Source: Citricoccus zhacaiensis
GTDB lineage: Bacteria; Actinomycetota; Actinomycetes; Actinomycetales; Micrococcaceae
Length of the DNA: 64,000 nucleotides
NCBI RefSeq assembly: GCF_014645315.1
Contig: NZ_BMLQ01000010.1
Location: forward strand, 52,878 to 116,877
Reading direction: 5' to 3'
Position numbers and translations under genes: made by a program. Below the pieces are notes generated by a model. The model saw only the letters and a program-made list of their open reading frames with translations. It had not been told where the DNA came from and searched no databases. Positions within the stretch are counted from its first letter, which is position 1; the number at the start of each line of letters is the position of its first letter. Shown piece after piece: positions 25,014 through 34,388 of this stretch.

Positions 25014-26519
25014 CTAGCCGGTGCCGCTGCCTGGGTCTCGGACCGGGCCGATCTGGTCGGTGTAGCCCGGAGCTTCGTCGTCGGCGAGGTTGATGGTGGT
25101 GCCCCGATCGGTCCGGATGGGAGTGCCCCTGGTGGGCCGATCGGTGGAAACCCGAGGATCTTGGCCGGTGCTCGCCTGATCGGGCGAACCGGGAAGTTCT
25201 TCGTCGGTGGTGTAGTTGGTGGTATCCCGGGGAGTCTGGACCGAGGTGTCTGAGTGGTGGGTGGCGAGCCCGCCGGTGGGTCCACCGGAGTTGGTGGTTT
25301 TGCCGGAAACGAGGCGCCGGCTGCCCTTGACCGACAGGGACACCACCTTCTCCAGCGGGCCTTGGCCGACGGATCGTTGCCAGAACCAGGCGAACGCGAC
25401 GGCCACCCCCAGGTGCACGAGGAACCACAGAGCGGGTTCGTCGTAGTGGATCTCCAGGGCCAGGACGAGCAGGTGGGCGGAGTAGAGCGTGAGGGTCATG
25501 GCGCCCATGGCTGCCAGCGGACTCAGCCATTGCCCCGCCTTGTTGGCGATGAGCAGGAACAGGCCCAGCGCCAGCAGTGCCATGCCGAGGCTGGAGGCGA
25601 TGGCCAGGGGCATGTTGGTGTGCGGGGTGGTGATGGCCAGCCACCAGCCGGAGGTGTTCGGCACGAGTTCCGGGCCGTAGACGAGGGCTTCGTCCAGGTC
25701 GTGCATGGTCATGCCCGGGGTTGCCAGCAGCGCCTCGTAGCCGCCGACGGCGTAGAGCAGGACGTAGGAGGCGAGGCTGGCCAGGATGGCCAGGGCCGCG
25801 CCGGCCCCGGCAATGGCGGCCTGCACGGGGATGCTTCGCAGGTTCAGCCGACCCAGGGCCATGCCGGCCAGGATGTAGGTCATGTAGGGCAGGGCCGGGT
25901 AGGTGCCGGTCAGCAGCAGTTGGGAGGCGATGGAGACCGGGTCAGCCAGGACGTGCTCAAGGGTCGGGTTGTACGAGACCCAGTCGGGCAACACCGGGGG
26001 CAACTGCTGGATCAGGATCGGGGAGACGATGCCGAAGACCGCGGCGCAGATGAACAGGGCCTTGGGTCCGAGGTGCAGGAAGGGGATGGCCAACAGGAAG
26101 AACACCGCATAGTAGATCAGGATGCTGTAGGCCGGCGGGTCAACAGGGGGCATGAGCGAGGCGATAAGAAGTGCCACCACGGCGATCAGCACTGCCCTCA
26201 CAACCAGGCCGACCCGGTTCGCGGTCATCTGCCGGCCGCGGTGCGGTATGCGCCCGCCGGAGGACAGGGCCAGGCCGAGGCCGGCCAGCAGGGCGAAAAG
26301 CGCGGCCGAGTCGCCGGAGAATAGTTGCCAGGTGAGGGTGGGCTCGCCGGTCTCCTCTTGGTAGGAGGCCAGGATGTGGATGGCCATCAAACCGATCAGC
26401 GCCAGCCCTCGCGCCGCGTCGATGCCGATCAGCCGCTTTCCAGGCCCTTCCTCGGTCCGCTTCTTCGTCGCCGCGGGAGCGCCCACGACGGCTCCCCGGA
26501 TGGCTTCGTCCGAACTCAT
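25014..26519 (-). CDS. Multi-pass membrane protein of the DUF418/acyltransferase-like group
   Basis: 501 aa from ATG at 26519 (GGGAAG upstream). About ten hydrophobic segments start at residue ~25 with 'LIGIDAARGLALIGLMAIHIL', the sequence that marks DUF418 and heparan-alpha-glucosaminide-acetyltransferase-like membrane proteins. After the last segment near residue 405 there is a ~90-residue hydrophilic tail rich in Thr, Asp, Gly and Pro, probably disordered. Function is unknown; a role in modifying surface glycans is only a guess. A response-regulator-like box lies 135 bp upstream. A related protein is at 47361-48572. Confidence 0.7.
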   Translation of the reverse strand: MSSDEAIRGAVVGAPAATKKRTEEGPGKRLIGIDAARGLALIGLMAIHILASYQEETGEPTLTWQLFSGDSAALFALLAGLGLALSSGGRIPHRGRQMTANRVGLVVRAVLIAVVALLIASLMPPVDPPAYSILIYYAVFFLLAIPFLHLGPKALFICAAVFGIVSPILIQQLPPVLPDWVSYNPTLEHVLADPVSIASQLLLTGTYPALPYMTYILAGMALGRLNLRSIPVQAAIAGAGAALAILASLASYVLLYAVGGYEALLATPGMTMHDLDEALVYGPELVPNTSGWWLAITTPHTNMPLAIASSLGMALLALGLFLLIANKAGQWLSPLAAMGAMTLTLYSAHLLVLALEIHYDEPALWFLVHLGVAVAFAWFWQRSVGQGPLEKVVSLSVKGSRRLVSGKTTNSGGPTGGLATHHSDTSVQTPRDTTNYTTDEELPGSPDQASTGQDPRVSTDRPTRGTPIRTDRGTTINLADDEAPGYTDQIGPVRDPGSGTG

Positions 26520-26653
26520 GGATCTTCCCTGACTCTCTGTTGGTATCCGGCGACGGCGCATCGAGCACCACCACATCCGGGCCCACGGTGCACATCCGCA
26601 GCCAATGTGTAGATAGGTTCGCAGGCGGACATTGAGGGATCCGAGCAGACGTC

Positions 26654-26675
26654 TCAAGATTCCATGAAGATTCCC
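26654..26675. promoter_or_regulatory. Tandem 11-bp response-regulator-like box (copy 1)
   Basis: TCAAGATTCCA followed directly by TGAAGATTCCC: two 11-bp repeats, the spacing used by OmpR/PhoB-type dimers. It lies upstream of the minus-strand DUF418-like gene. Near-identical pairs are at 37579-37600 and 44249-44270. Confidence 0.6.
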
Positions 26676-26871
26676 GTGTGGATAACAGGGTCTCCACGCA
26701 GCCCTCAGACGCCGCCGGGGACGCCTGAGGACCCTGCAAGCTTCACCGCCTGCCGCAGCTCATCTCCCCTGAAAAATTCAAGAGCTCGTGTAGCTCGACT
26801 TTCCATGGGTGGCAGGGAGGGCGGCGCGGGCTCCCGGAAGCGGTGCGGGAACTGTCAGGGGACGAGTGGAT

Positions 26872-26946
26872 GTATCGTCAGCCGGTGCCGTGACTGCGGT
26901 CGCCTTCGTGGACCCAGGCAATGTCGCGGCGAATCTGACGGCCGAC
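26872..26946 (+). pseudogene. Fragment of an Nramp/MntH manganese transporter N-terminus
   Basis: A plus-strand frame reads 'SAGAVTAVAFVDPGNVAANLTAD', matching the first conserved membrane segment of MntH (signature DPGN). The frame stops within a few codons and no further Nramp sequence follows. The rest of the 939-bp interval 26520-27458 has only short frames I cannot support as genes; it may be largely decayed DNA. Confidence 0.45.
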
Positions 26947-27458
26947 ACCCACCCCGGGACTGATTGAGTATCACCCCCTACAAACCCAGCACCCCGCCAG
27001 CGGTCACGCTCACCGCCCCACAGGGCTACCCGACTGAGCCACGGGGCGTAGGACCACTACACGTCGCCCACATCTCCGGCGCCGATCCGGGGCGCCCTGC
27101 ACGCTTTCGGAAGCGGACCGTGTTCTCCGGCCGCCTTCCATAACTCACCAGCCGGTACCCCCGACGGCGTTGCCACCGTGCTGTTCCATCCGCACCACGA
27201 ACCTGTGGATCTGAGGCCGGGGGGACTGCTGTCATCTGGGTGACACCATGTCTCGATCCCTGATGATGTGTCCCGGTCGGAGGAATCGGCAGAGATGCCT
27301 GTCGAGGAACGCGGATGAACCTCACGGCGCAAATTGCTCCGCCGTCACCCTCTTGGACAACCCGGAGCGCACCCCGGTGTCGTCGGGCTCCGTATCCTTG
27401 AACCGAACGGCAGGACGATGGATTCGCGCCGACCATGGACCCGCAGGAAGGAGGCACC

Positions 27459-28184
27459 ATGACCGAGGCATCGACGGGACGGGTACTGGTGGTCGAGGAC
27501 GAACCGGACCTCGCGCGCTTGATCCGGGACTACCTGCAGAATGCAGGCTTGCGGGTGGAGGTACGCCATGACGGGGCCGAAGCCGTCTCCGCGGTGCGTG
27601 ACTTCGCACCCAATGTCCTGGTGCTGGACATCGGTCTGCCGGGAACCGACGGCTTCGAGGTGTGCCGCCAGGTGCGGACCTTCTCGGACTGCCACGTGTT
27701 GATGCTCACCGCCCGCGATGATGAGGTGGACAAAATCGTCGGGCTGTCCCTGGGGGCAGACGACTATGTGACCAAGCCCTTCAGCCCCCGGGAGCTCGTC
27801 GCCCGAATCCAGTCAATGATGCGTCGGGCACGGGTAGCCCCGACAGCGGCCGGACAACCGATGGACGAGTCCTCCGGCCTCATCCATCAGATCGGTGAAC
27901 TGCGGGTGGACGGGTCCTCGCGGCAGGTCCACCTGTCCGAGAAGCCCATCCTGCTGACGAAGACGGAATTCGACCTGTTGGCCAGCCTCGCGGCCCACCC
28001 GAAGCAGGTGCTGAGTCGACGCCAGCTGCTCGACATGGTGTGGGGCGACGATTGGACGAGCGACAACCACCTCGTGGACGTCCACCTGGCCAGGGTACGA
28101 CGGAAGCTGGGCGAAGACGCCGCCAATCCCCGATACATCCATACGGTGCGCGGCATCGGCTACCGGATGGAAGCCCCGGCGTGA
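27459..28184 (+). CDS. OmpR-family response regulator
   Basis: 241 aa from ATG at 27459, 5 bp after AAGGAGG. Receiver domain with acidic pair 'VVEDEPD', phosphoacceptor in 'VLVLDIGLPG' (about Asp54) and Lys in 'DDYVTKPF'; winged helix with 'LTKTEFDLL' and 'YIHTVRGIGYRM'. Coupled to the kinase gene by a 4-bp overlap. The signal is not known from sequence; genes downstream concern cytochrome c biogenesis and copper. About 60% similar in overall pattern to the second regulator at 37655. Confidence 0.93.
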   Translation: MTEASTGRVLVVEDEPDLARLIRDYLQNAGLRVEVRHDGAEAVSAVRDFAPNVLVLDIGLPGTDGFEVCRQVRTFSDCHVLMLTARDDEVDKIVGLSLGADDYVTKPFSPRELVARIQSMMRRARVAPTAAGQPMDESSGLIHQIGELRVDGSSRQVHLSEKPILLTKTEFDLLASLAAHPKQVLSRRQLLDMVWGDDWTSDNHLVDVHLARVRRKLGEDAANPRYIHTVRGIGYRMEAPA

Positions 28185-29386
28185 GCGCAGGAGCAGCCGG
28201 CCAGGACGCCGGAGCACGCCCCAACGGCGGCCGGCGGGGCAGCGATCCGGACCCGGAGGACTCCCCGGAGGGTCAGGAATCCAAGTACTCGCTGACGGTC
28301 CGTATCCTCCTGGTCCAGGTCGCCGTGCTCCTCGTCGGGCTGATCGTGGTGACGGTGACAACCCTGCTCATCGGACCACAGATGTACATCAACGAGCTCT
28401 TCCGAGAAGGCCATGGCCGCGCTGCCCGCGCCATCTTCCACCTGGATGACGTCTTCCGGGAGGTGAGCCTGGTGGCCATGACGGTCGGTGGCCTGACCTC
28501 GCTGGTGATCGCCGTCCCCGTGAGCATCCTCATGACCCGCCAGATCAGGAAATCCATCTCCGAGGTGAGCCGTGCCGCCAACCGGATCGCTTCCGGGGAA
28601 TACGGCATCCGCCTGGAACAGGGACATTTGGGCGCCGAGTTCGACTCGCTGGTCGATTCCTTCAATGACATGACGGCGAAACTCGACGCCGTGAACCAGA
28701 CCAGGCGCCAGATGCTCGGCGACCTCGCCCACGAAATGAGGACTCCACTGGCCACCCTGAAAGGACATCTCGAAGGCATCGAGGACGGGATCGTGGCTCT
28801 GGACGGGCGCGCCTCTGCCATCCTGAACGGCCAGGTCAGCCGGCTGGAGCACCTGGCCCAAGATATGAGGTCCCTGACCCAGGCGGAGGAGGGGATGATC
28901 AACCTGCGTCTCAGCAATTGGGATCCCGCCGAGCTGGTCGTGGAGGCGGTCGCGGCGGCAGAACAGATGGCGAGATCGCGTCAGGTGGAGCTCACGGTCA
29001 GGAGACCCCACAATCCGGTGGAACCCGTGCTGATGGACCGGGACCGGATGCGCCAGGTGCTCAGCAACCTGGTGGACAACGCCCTCCGGCACACCCCGGC
29101 CGGCGGCCGCGTCACGGTGGGCCTGACAGAACGCGACAATGCGGTGGTGCTCACGGTGACGGACTCCGGTGACGGGATCGCCGCCGAGGACCTGTCCCGC
29201 ATCTTTATGCGGTTCTACCGGGTGGAGGAGGGCCGGGAGGCGAAGCCCGGGGGATCCGGACTGGGCCTGGCGATCAGCAAGGCGCTGGTCGAGGCACAGG
29301 GAGGGACCCTGACAGTCGCCAGCGAGGGGCGTGGCCGGGGAGCGGAGTTCACCGTCCGTCTGCCCCGGGCGAGAGCGAGTCGCTGA
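28181..29386 (+). CDS. Sensor histidine kinase
   Basis: 401 aa from GTG at 28181. Acidic N-terminus (~35 residues), two membrane segments (about 42-66 and 100-125) with a short external loop of ~35 residues, HAMP domain, HisKA with phosphorylated His in 'LGDLAHEMRTPLATL', and HATPase with 'NLVDNALRHTP', 'DSGDGI' and 'GGSGLGLAIS'. The short extracytoplasmic loop is typical of kinases sensing metals or envelope stress. Partner is the regulator just upstream. Confidence 0.92.
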   Translation: MSAGAAGQDAGARPNGGRRGSDPDPEDSPEGQESKYSLTVRILLVQVAVLLVGLIVVTVTTLLIGPQMYINELFREGHGRAARAIFHLDDVFREVSLVAMTVGGLTSLVIAVPVSILMTRQIRKSISEVSRAANRIASGEYGIRLEQGHLGAEFDSLVDSFNDMTAKLDAVNQTRRQMLGDLAHEMRTPLATLKGHLEGIEDGIVALDGRASAILNGQVSRLEHLAQDMRSLTQAEEGMINLRLSNWDPAELVVEAVAAAEQMARSRQVELTVRRPHNPVEPVLMDRDRMRQVLSNLVDNALRHTPAGGRVTVGLTERDNAVVLTVTDSGDGIAAEDLSRIFMRFYRVEEGREAKPGGSGLGLAISKALVEAQGGTLTVASEGRGRGAEFTVRLPRARASR

Positions 29387-29582
29387 CGGGCTCCGCGGCC
29401 GTGTCCTCGGGGCCCTGGTGGAAGGACACCTTGTGTCGCTCCTTCGCCGGAGTCATGCACCGTAGACCGTGGCGGTGTACTTGGCAGCGGAAGGGCCTTA
29501 CCCACCTCCAATAGTATTGTTGGCCCAGCCGGGAGGCTCGGCGACGGAATTGAAATGGCCCTCAACTGGATCTGGTGGTCGA

Positions 29583-30695
29583 TTACCTGTACACCTCGGC
29601 GGTCTCCGCACCGGGGATGCCGGCGTAGGAGTGCAAGCCGGGGAAGTACGTGTTGACGATGGTGAAGTTGAAAACGATGCAGGCGTAGCCGATGATCGAG
29701 AGCCAGGCGGCGCGTTCTCCGGTCCAGCCGCGCGTGGCGCGGGCGTGCAGGTAGCCTGCGTAGACCACCCAGACTACGAAGGTCCACACTTCCTTGGTGT
29801 CCCAGCCCCAGTACCGGCCCCAGGCGGCTTCGGCCCAGATGGCGCCGGCAATCAGGGTGAAAGTCCACATCACGAATCCGACGGCGTTGATGCGGTAGGA
29901 CCAGTTCTCCAGGCTTAGTGCCGGGGGCACCATGCGCAGGAATGGCCTGATTCGGGCTTTTTCAACAGACATCGCGGCCTCACGCCGGTGCTGGATGAGT
30001 TGCAGCACGCTCATGGCGAAGGTCAGGGTGAACAGGGCCGAAGCCAGCACAGCCACCGACACGTGGATGATGATCCAGGGGGATTGCAGGGCCGGCTGCA
30101 GGTGGGCGATCGGCGTGGGGAAGCCCATGGTCGCCGCAGCCATCATGACCACCACGAGGCCGGAGACGAAGGTCCCGAGGAAACGGATGTCTTTGCGGAT
30201 CAGGAACAGTAGGTAGACCACGGCGACCAGCATCGCGCCGGTGGTGAGGAACTCGTACATGTTGCCCCACGGCACCCGGGAGGCGGCCACACCGCGGGCG
30301 ATCACCGCGAAGGCATGCAGCAGGGCCCCGATGACCATCAGGGCCACGGCCACGTTCGCGACAGGCCGGCGGACGGTACCGAGATAATCCATGTCGTCGT
30401 TGACCAGCTCCTCGTTGAGCTGAATAGCGGTCGCTGAGGACCCACTTTGTGCACGGCCTGCCGGCGCCGCTGGCGGGTGGTCTCCTGCGGTGTCAGGCAC
30501 AGGGCGCCCGACGCCGGCTCCGGCCATTTCCCGGCGGGGTCGTTGGCGAGCTAGTTCGGACTCTAAATTTCGGATGGTCGTGGAGGAGGTCGCCACGTCC
30601 AAAGTGAACAGGATGAAGGCCGCGACGTAGATGAACGCAGCGATTAACATGAACAGGTCGCTGTAGCTGGCCAGCTGCAGGTTGATGGAGGGCAT
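29583..30695 (-). CDS. ccsB: Cytochrome c biogenesis protein CcsB/ResC
   Basis: 370 aa with about eight membrane segments. The heme-handling motif 'WGRYWGWDTKEVW' near residue 290 is diagnostic, and conserved His residues flank it. An insert of ~70 low-complexity residues follows the first membrane segment. With ResB it carries heme across the membrane and attaches it to apocytochrome c. Start ATG is 4 bp beyond the resB stop. Last gene of a minus-strand operon (ccdA, tlpA, small ORF, resB, ccsB) next to a multicopper oxidase gene. Confidence 0.92.
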   Translation of the reverse strand: MPSINLQLASYSDLFMLIAAFIYVAAFILFTLDVATSSTTIRNLESELARQRPRREMAGAGVGRPVPDTAGDHPPAAPAGRAQSGSSATAIQLNEELVNDDMDYLGTVRRPVANVAVALMVIGALLHAFAVIARGVAASRVPWGNMYEFLTTGAMLVAVVYLLFLIRKDIRFLGTFVSGLVVVMMAAATMGFPTPIAHLQPALQSPWIIIHVSVAVLASALFTLTFAMSVLQLIQHRREAAMSVEKARIRPFLRMVPPALSLENWSYRINAVGFVMWTFTLIAGAIWAEAAWGRYWGWDTKEVWTFVVWVVYAGYLHARATRGWTGERAAWLSIIGYACIVFNFTIVNTYFPGLHSYAGIPGAETAEVYR

Positions 30696-30698
30696 GAT

Positions 30699-32453
30699 TT
30701 ACTCCGGTCGGTTCTCGGTGGTGTTGGGTTTGCTTTCTGGGGGCCGGTGGATGGCAGGCATCGCGGCCTGAATGTCGACGGGGTGGGCATCGTGGCCGCT
30801 TGGCGGCTTGTAATCGGAGGTGGAGGGGCCTCCCTCAGCGTCGTCGGCATCCTTGGGTGCCTGGACCGGCCAGGTCCTTTCCATCTGGCGTCGCAGGGCG
30901 ACGTTCTCTTCGCGCAGGCCGAAGCTCTCACCGCGAGCCAGCAGGCCATACTCGACCGTGGTATACCCGTTGGGGTCTGTGGTGCCACGGACCCACACGC
31001 GGCGGCGGCGCACGAACAGGCTCACGCCCAGTGCCAGCATCGCCAACACGGCGAAGATGCCCACACCCCATTTGGCGGGGTCGTAGACGATGTCCAGGCC
31101 CACGAAACGCTTGACGCCGTCAAAGGCTATGGAACCCTTGCCCTCCGGCAGCTCGTAGGACTCCCCCGGGGACAATGTGATGCCGCCGGCCTCGAGGTTG
31201 CGGGAGTTCAGCTCGGTGAGGGTGTCGGTGTCCAAGACGTAGACGTTCTGCGGTTCGCCCGTGTCCAGGCCGAGATCGCCGTAGTAGGAGTTGAGGTTCA
31301 GCTCGGGGTTGAGCAATTCGGGGTCAATCGAGATGGCCACCCCGTCCTCTCCGGTGTAGGCCGTGGGCAGGAAGAACCCGACGAAGCCGAGCTGGTCGGG
31401 TTCGGAGTCGGGGGCTTTGATGACCATCAGGGAGGTGTACACCTGGTCTTCTGCCCGGCCGATCACGGGGCCTTGGAAGGCGATGTTCCCAATGCCGTCC
31501 CGCACGGTGACCTCGGGGGCGTAGCCGTTGCCGACCAGGTACACGCGGACACCGTCGATGTCCAGGGGATGGTTCACCTTCAGCTCCGTGGTCTGCTCCG
31601 GTTCGCCCGGTCCATGACGTACGCCCAGCACGGCGGTGAAGTCCAATGCTTGGCCGTAGTGGGTATCCGACTCGCGGTCGAACTCGGCCTCGAAGCTGTC
31701 CAGGGTCATGGAGAACGGGTTTAGCTTCTGCTCGGAGAAGGCGCTGCCGGGGGTGAAGGCGTCGTAGGCGACGAGGGTGTTGGCGAATCCCTCGCCTTCG
31801 ACGAGGATCTTCTGGCCCCGGTAGCTCAGCATCGAGCCGGCCGCCATAAACGCCAGCACTCCGATGAGGGACAGGTGGAAGACGATGTTGCCGATTTCGC
31901 GCACGTAGCCGCGCTCGGCACCTACGGAAGCGTTGCCCTCGGCTTCCTGGCGGACCTGGATCCGGTAGCCGCGCTTCTTGAGGATCTTGGCCGCTTGGTC
32001 TACCGCGTCCCGGGGGGACGGCCCGGTGGATTCCAGCACGACTTTTCCGTACTCGGGCAGGCGGGAGAGTAGGCGGGGGGTGCGCGGCGGGGCAGAGCGC
32101 AGGGCCTTGGCGTGTTTGACGGCGCGCGGGAACACACAGCCGATCAGGGAGACGAACAGCAGGAGGTAGATGGCGGAGAACCAGACGGACGAGTACACGT
32201 CGAACATCTGGAAGCGGTCCAGCCACTCCCCAGCCGCGGGATTGTCGGAGATGTAGTCATCCACGATCCCGGGACCGGCCGGCCGCTGCGGGAACAGCGA
32301 GCCCGGAACGGCTGCAACGGCCAGCAGCAGCAACAGCATCAGCGCGGTGCGCATGCTGGTCAGCTGGACCCACAGGAACCGCAGGGTGCCCGTGAAGCCC
32401 AGGGCGGGCAGCTCCGCGTCCTGGCGCTGGTTCGGCGCATCGGTGTGGCTCAT
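30699..32453 (-). CDS. resB: Cytochrome c biogenesis protein ResB
   Basis: 584 aa. Three membrane segments near the N-terminus (about 25-50, 85-110, 185-205), a large extracytoplasmic domain, and a fourth segment near residue 460, as usual for ResB/Ccs1. 'MLSYRGQKILVEGEGFANTLVAYD' lies just after the third segment. It works with CcsB in system II heme attachment. Its start overlaps the small ORF upstream by 4 bp (ATGA). A disordered tail ends the protein. Confidence 0.92.
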   Translation of the reverse strand: MSHTDAPNQRQDAELPALGFTGTLRFLWVQLTSMRTALMLLLLLAVAAVPGSLFPQRPAGPGIVDDYISDNPAAGEWLDRFQMFDVYSSVWFSAIYLLLFVSLIGCVFPRAVKHAKALRSAPPRTPRLLSRLPEYGKVVLESTGPSPRDAVDQAAKILKKRGYRIQVRQEAEGNASVGAERGYVREIGNIVFHLSLIGVLAFMAAGSMLSYRGQKILVEGEGFANTLVAYDAFTPGSAFSEQKLNPFSMTLDSFEAEFDRESDTHYGQALDFTAVLGVRHGPGEPEQTTELKVNHPLDIDGVRVYLVGNGYAPEVTVRDGIGNIAFQGPVIGRAEDQVYTSLMVIKAPDSEPDQLGFVGFFLPTAYTGEDGVAISIDPELLNPELNLNSYYGDLGLDTGEPQNVYVLDTDTLTELNSRNLEAGGITLSPGESYELPEGKGSIAFDGVKRFVGLDIVYDPAKWGVGIFAVLAMLALGVSLFVRRRRVWVRGTTDPNGYTTVEYGLLARGESFGLREENVALRRQMERTWPVQAPKDADDAEGGPSTSDYKPPSGHDAHPVDIQAAMPAIHRPPESKPNTTENRPE

Positions 32454-32650
32454 TTCGGAATCCTCCCGTCAGTAGCGGGCGAGGCCTGCCGGTCGTGGAA
32501 GCCGGTGTTCTGGGGGCCGGCGGCCAGCAGTGGATCCGGCACGTCCTGGCTGGAGGTGTACGTGGACAACGAACCGGCGGTGACGATATCGGTGAGGGGT
32601 TGGTTCACCAGATACTGGACGGCGGCGCGCGGGAGGGTCAGGAGGTCCAT
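32450..32650 (-). CDS. Small ORF between tlpA and resB (66 aa)
   Basis: Starts 8 bp after the tlpA stop and ends in an ATGA overlap with resB, so it is embedded in the operon with tight spacing on both sides. The sequence starts 'MDLLTLPRAAVQYLVNQPL' and has no membrane segment or cysteines. I do not recognise it. The spacing supports translation; it could be a short accessory protein or only a coupling ORF. Confidence 0.5.
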   Translation of the reverse strand: MDLLTLPRAAVQYLVNQPLTDIVTAGSLSTYTSSQDVPDPLLAAGPQNTGFHDRQASPATDGRIPK

Positions 32651-32657
32651 GGTGGGT

Positions 32658-33311
32658 TCAGGCCTGTTCGCCTAGCACCGTGGTGATCAGGGTTCGTAGC
32701 GTGGACCGCTCGGCGATCCCCAGGATTCGGGCCGAGACCCGGCCCTGACGGTCCAGCACGATCGTGGTGGGCACGGCCTGCGGTGGGACGTAGTCGGTCA
32801 TGGCCAAGAGCACCTGGCCATTGAGGTCTTCGACCGAGGGATAGGTGATGCCGAAGTTGCGTTCGAAGGCCTGCGCGGTGGCCACCGTGTCCCGGACATT
32901 GACGCCCACGAAGCGGACGTCTTGGGGCTCGAGCTCCTCGTGCAGGGCCTGCAGGTCCGGGGCCTCCACCCGGCACGGCGCACAGGCGGCGTACCAGAAG
33001 TTAAGCACCGCGGGATCCCCGACGAGGCTGTCCGTGCTGATTGGCTCCCCGGAGAACAAGGTGGAGCTGAACTGCACCGGCTCACCGCGCTCATCCGGCC
33101 TAATCTCCAGGACCGACCCGTCGCCGGCGATGTAGTTCTTGCCATCGGCATTGCCGGCTTGGGCGGCCAGTGGGTCGTCGCTTGAGCAAGCGGCCAGCAC
33201 CGGCAAGGCGGCGATCCCGGCCAGTCCGACCAGGACCTGTCGGCGTCCGGGCCGACGCAGGGGGTCGGGGGTCCGAGGGGCGGACCCAGGGGAATGCTTC
33301 AGGTTGGACAT
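32658..33311 (-). CDS. TlpA/ResA-type thioredoxin-like lipoprotein
   Basis: 217 aa from ATG at 33311 (GGAGGTA upstream). Lipoprotein signal with basic N-region and lipobox 'LAAC' (Cys42). Thioredoxin fold with active site 'CAPC' in 'WYAACAPCRVEAP' near residue 110 and cis-Pro 'AVPTTIVLD'. It keeps cytochrome c cysteines reduced outside the membrane using electrons from CcdA, which is encoded just upstream. A 17-bp palindrome 47 bp upstream may control it. Confidence 0.9.
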   Translation of the reverse strand: MSNLKHSPGSAPRTPDPLRRPGRRQVLVGLAGIAALPVLAACSSDDPLAAQAGNADGKNYIAGDGSVLEIRPDERGEPVQFSSTLFSGEPISTDSLVGDPAVLNFWYAACAPCRVEAPDLQALHEELEPQDVRFVGVNVRDTVATAQAFERNFGITYPSVEDLNGQVLLAMTDYVPPQAVPTTIVLDRQGRVSARILGIAERSTLRTLITTVLGEQA

Positions 33312-33357
33312 GACGTACCTCCGATACTTCTTCTGCGGGGGTAGGACGACCTTCGAA

Positions 33358-33374
33358 TTCTACAGTCTGTAGAA
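33358..33374. promoter_or_regulatory. 17-bp palindrome (BlaI/CopY-like) upstream of tlpA
   Basis: TTCTACAG-T-CTGTAGAA, perfect 8-bp arms. The core CTACA-N3-TGTAG fits the operator type bound by BlaI/MecI/CopY-family repressors of actinobacteria. No gene of that family is in the window, so the repressor would be elsewhere. Confidence 0.5.
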
Positions 33375-33482
33375 ATCGGGGAAACGATGGCGAAGGCCGA
33401 CCGGGGGGTGTGGTTTATGGCACGCGGCGGTTGAGCCGGTGAGCAGTCGTCAGTTCGGGGTGAGTCCTGGGACGAGGACCTT

Positions 33483-34226
33483 TTAGATGGGGGTAGTGAA
33501 GGTGCCGGCGAGGTTCTGCAGTTGATAGATCCAGGCCGTCCAGATCCCGGTGGCCATTAGGACACCGACCAACACGAGCAGGGTGCCGCCGGCGATGTTG
33601 AACACGCGCATGTGGCGGCGCACGAAGCCCAAGGTGGTGCTCACCCAGCCCAAGCCTCTGGCGACGAGGACGAAGGGGATGCCCAGTCCCAGGCAGTAGG
33701 AGAATCCCAGCAAGGCACCGCGCCAGGGGTCGCCGGTGGTGGTGCTCAGGGCCAGGACGGCGCTGAGGGTGGGGCCCATGCAGGGCGTCCAGCCGAGGCC
33801 GAAGCCCACGCCCAGTAGCGGCGCTCCGGCCAGCCCGGTCTTGGGTTTAAAGGTGAGAGTCTTGGTTCTTTGCAGGGTCGAGAGCATGCCCATCAGCGCC
33901 AGGCCCATGAGGATGACGATGACCCCCAGGATGCGGATCAGCAGGTCCTGCCAGCGCAGCAGCCACCCGCCGATCAGGCCGAAGGCGGCGCCGTAGAGGG
34001 TGAACACGGCGGCGAAGCCGAGGATGAACAGGCCCACCCCTGTCATGACCCTGCGTCGGTTGTCCGGACGGGTCGGGTCGGACAGACCGGAGACATAGCC
34101 CAGGTATCCGGGGACGAGCGGCAGGATGCAGGGCGAGAGGAAGGAGACGAGCCCGGCGATGGCCGCCAGCGGGATGGCCATCAGCAGCGCCCCGGACTGG
34201 ACGGTCTGAGCGAAGTACTCGCCCAT
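33483..34226 (-). CDS. ccdA: CcdA-type thiol-disulfide electron carrier (copy 1)
   Basis: 247 aa from ATG at 34226 (GGAGGAAAT upstream). Six membrane segments with the two functional cysteines in '[12 protein letters not shown]' and '[11 protein letters not shown]'. It passes electrons from cytoplasmic thioredoxin to TlpA/ResA outside the membrane. The gene lies between the multicopper oxidase and tlpA. A close paralog is at 62563-63312, where it pairs with DsbA- and VKOR-like genes. Confidence 0.93.
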   Translation of the reverse strand: MGEYFAQTVQSGALLMAIPLAAIAGLVSFLSPCILPLVPGYLGYVSGLSDPTRPDNRRRVMTGVGLFILGFAAVFTLYGAAFGLIGGWLLRWQDLLIRILGVIVILMGLALMGMLSTLQRTKTLTFKPKTGLAGAPLLGVGFGLGWTPCMGPTLSAVLALSTTTGDPWRGALLGFSYCLGLGIPFVLVARGLGWVSTTLGFVRRHMRVFNIAGGTLLVLVGVLMATGIWTAWIYQLQNLAGTFTTPI

Positions 34227-34388
34227 CTATTTCCTCCTTGGGGTTGTGTCCGGGGATGGTGGCCGGAGGCCCGGGTCGGGACGGTCCTGGACGTGGTGGG
34301 TGCGAGTGGACGATAGGGGCATGTTCTTTCCTGAACGGGCACCGGGCGACCGCCCGGTGGATGGAGGGACGAGGCGTGGGTGGAGTGG

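Noticed and set aside
27026..27460. 144-codon minus-strand frame before the first response regulator
   Set aside because: No recognisable domain, no ribosome site, composition like other shadow frames.
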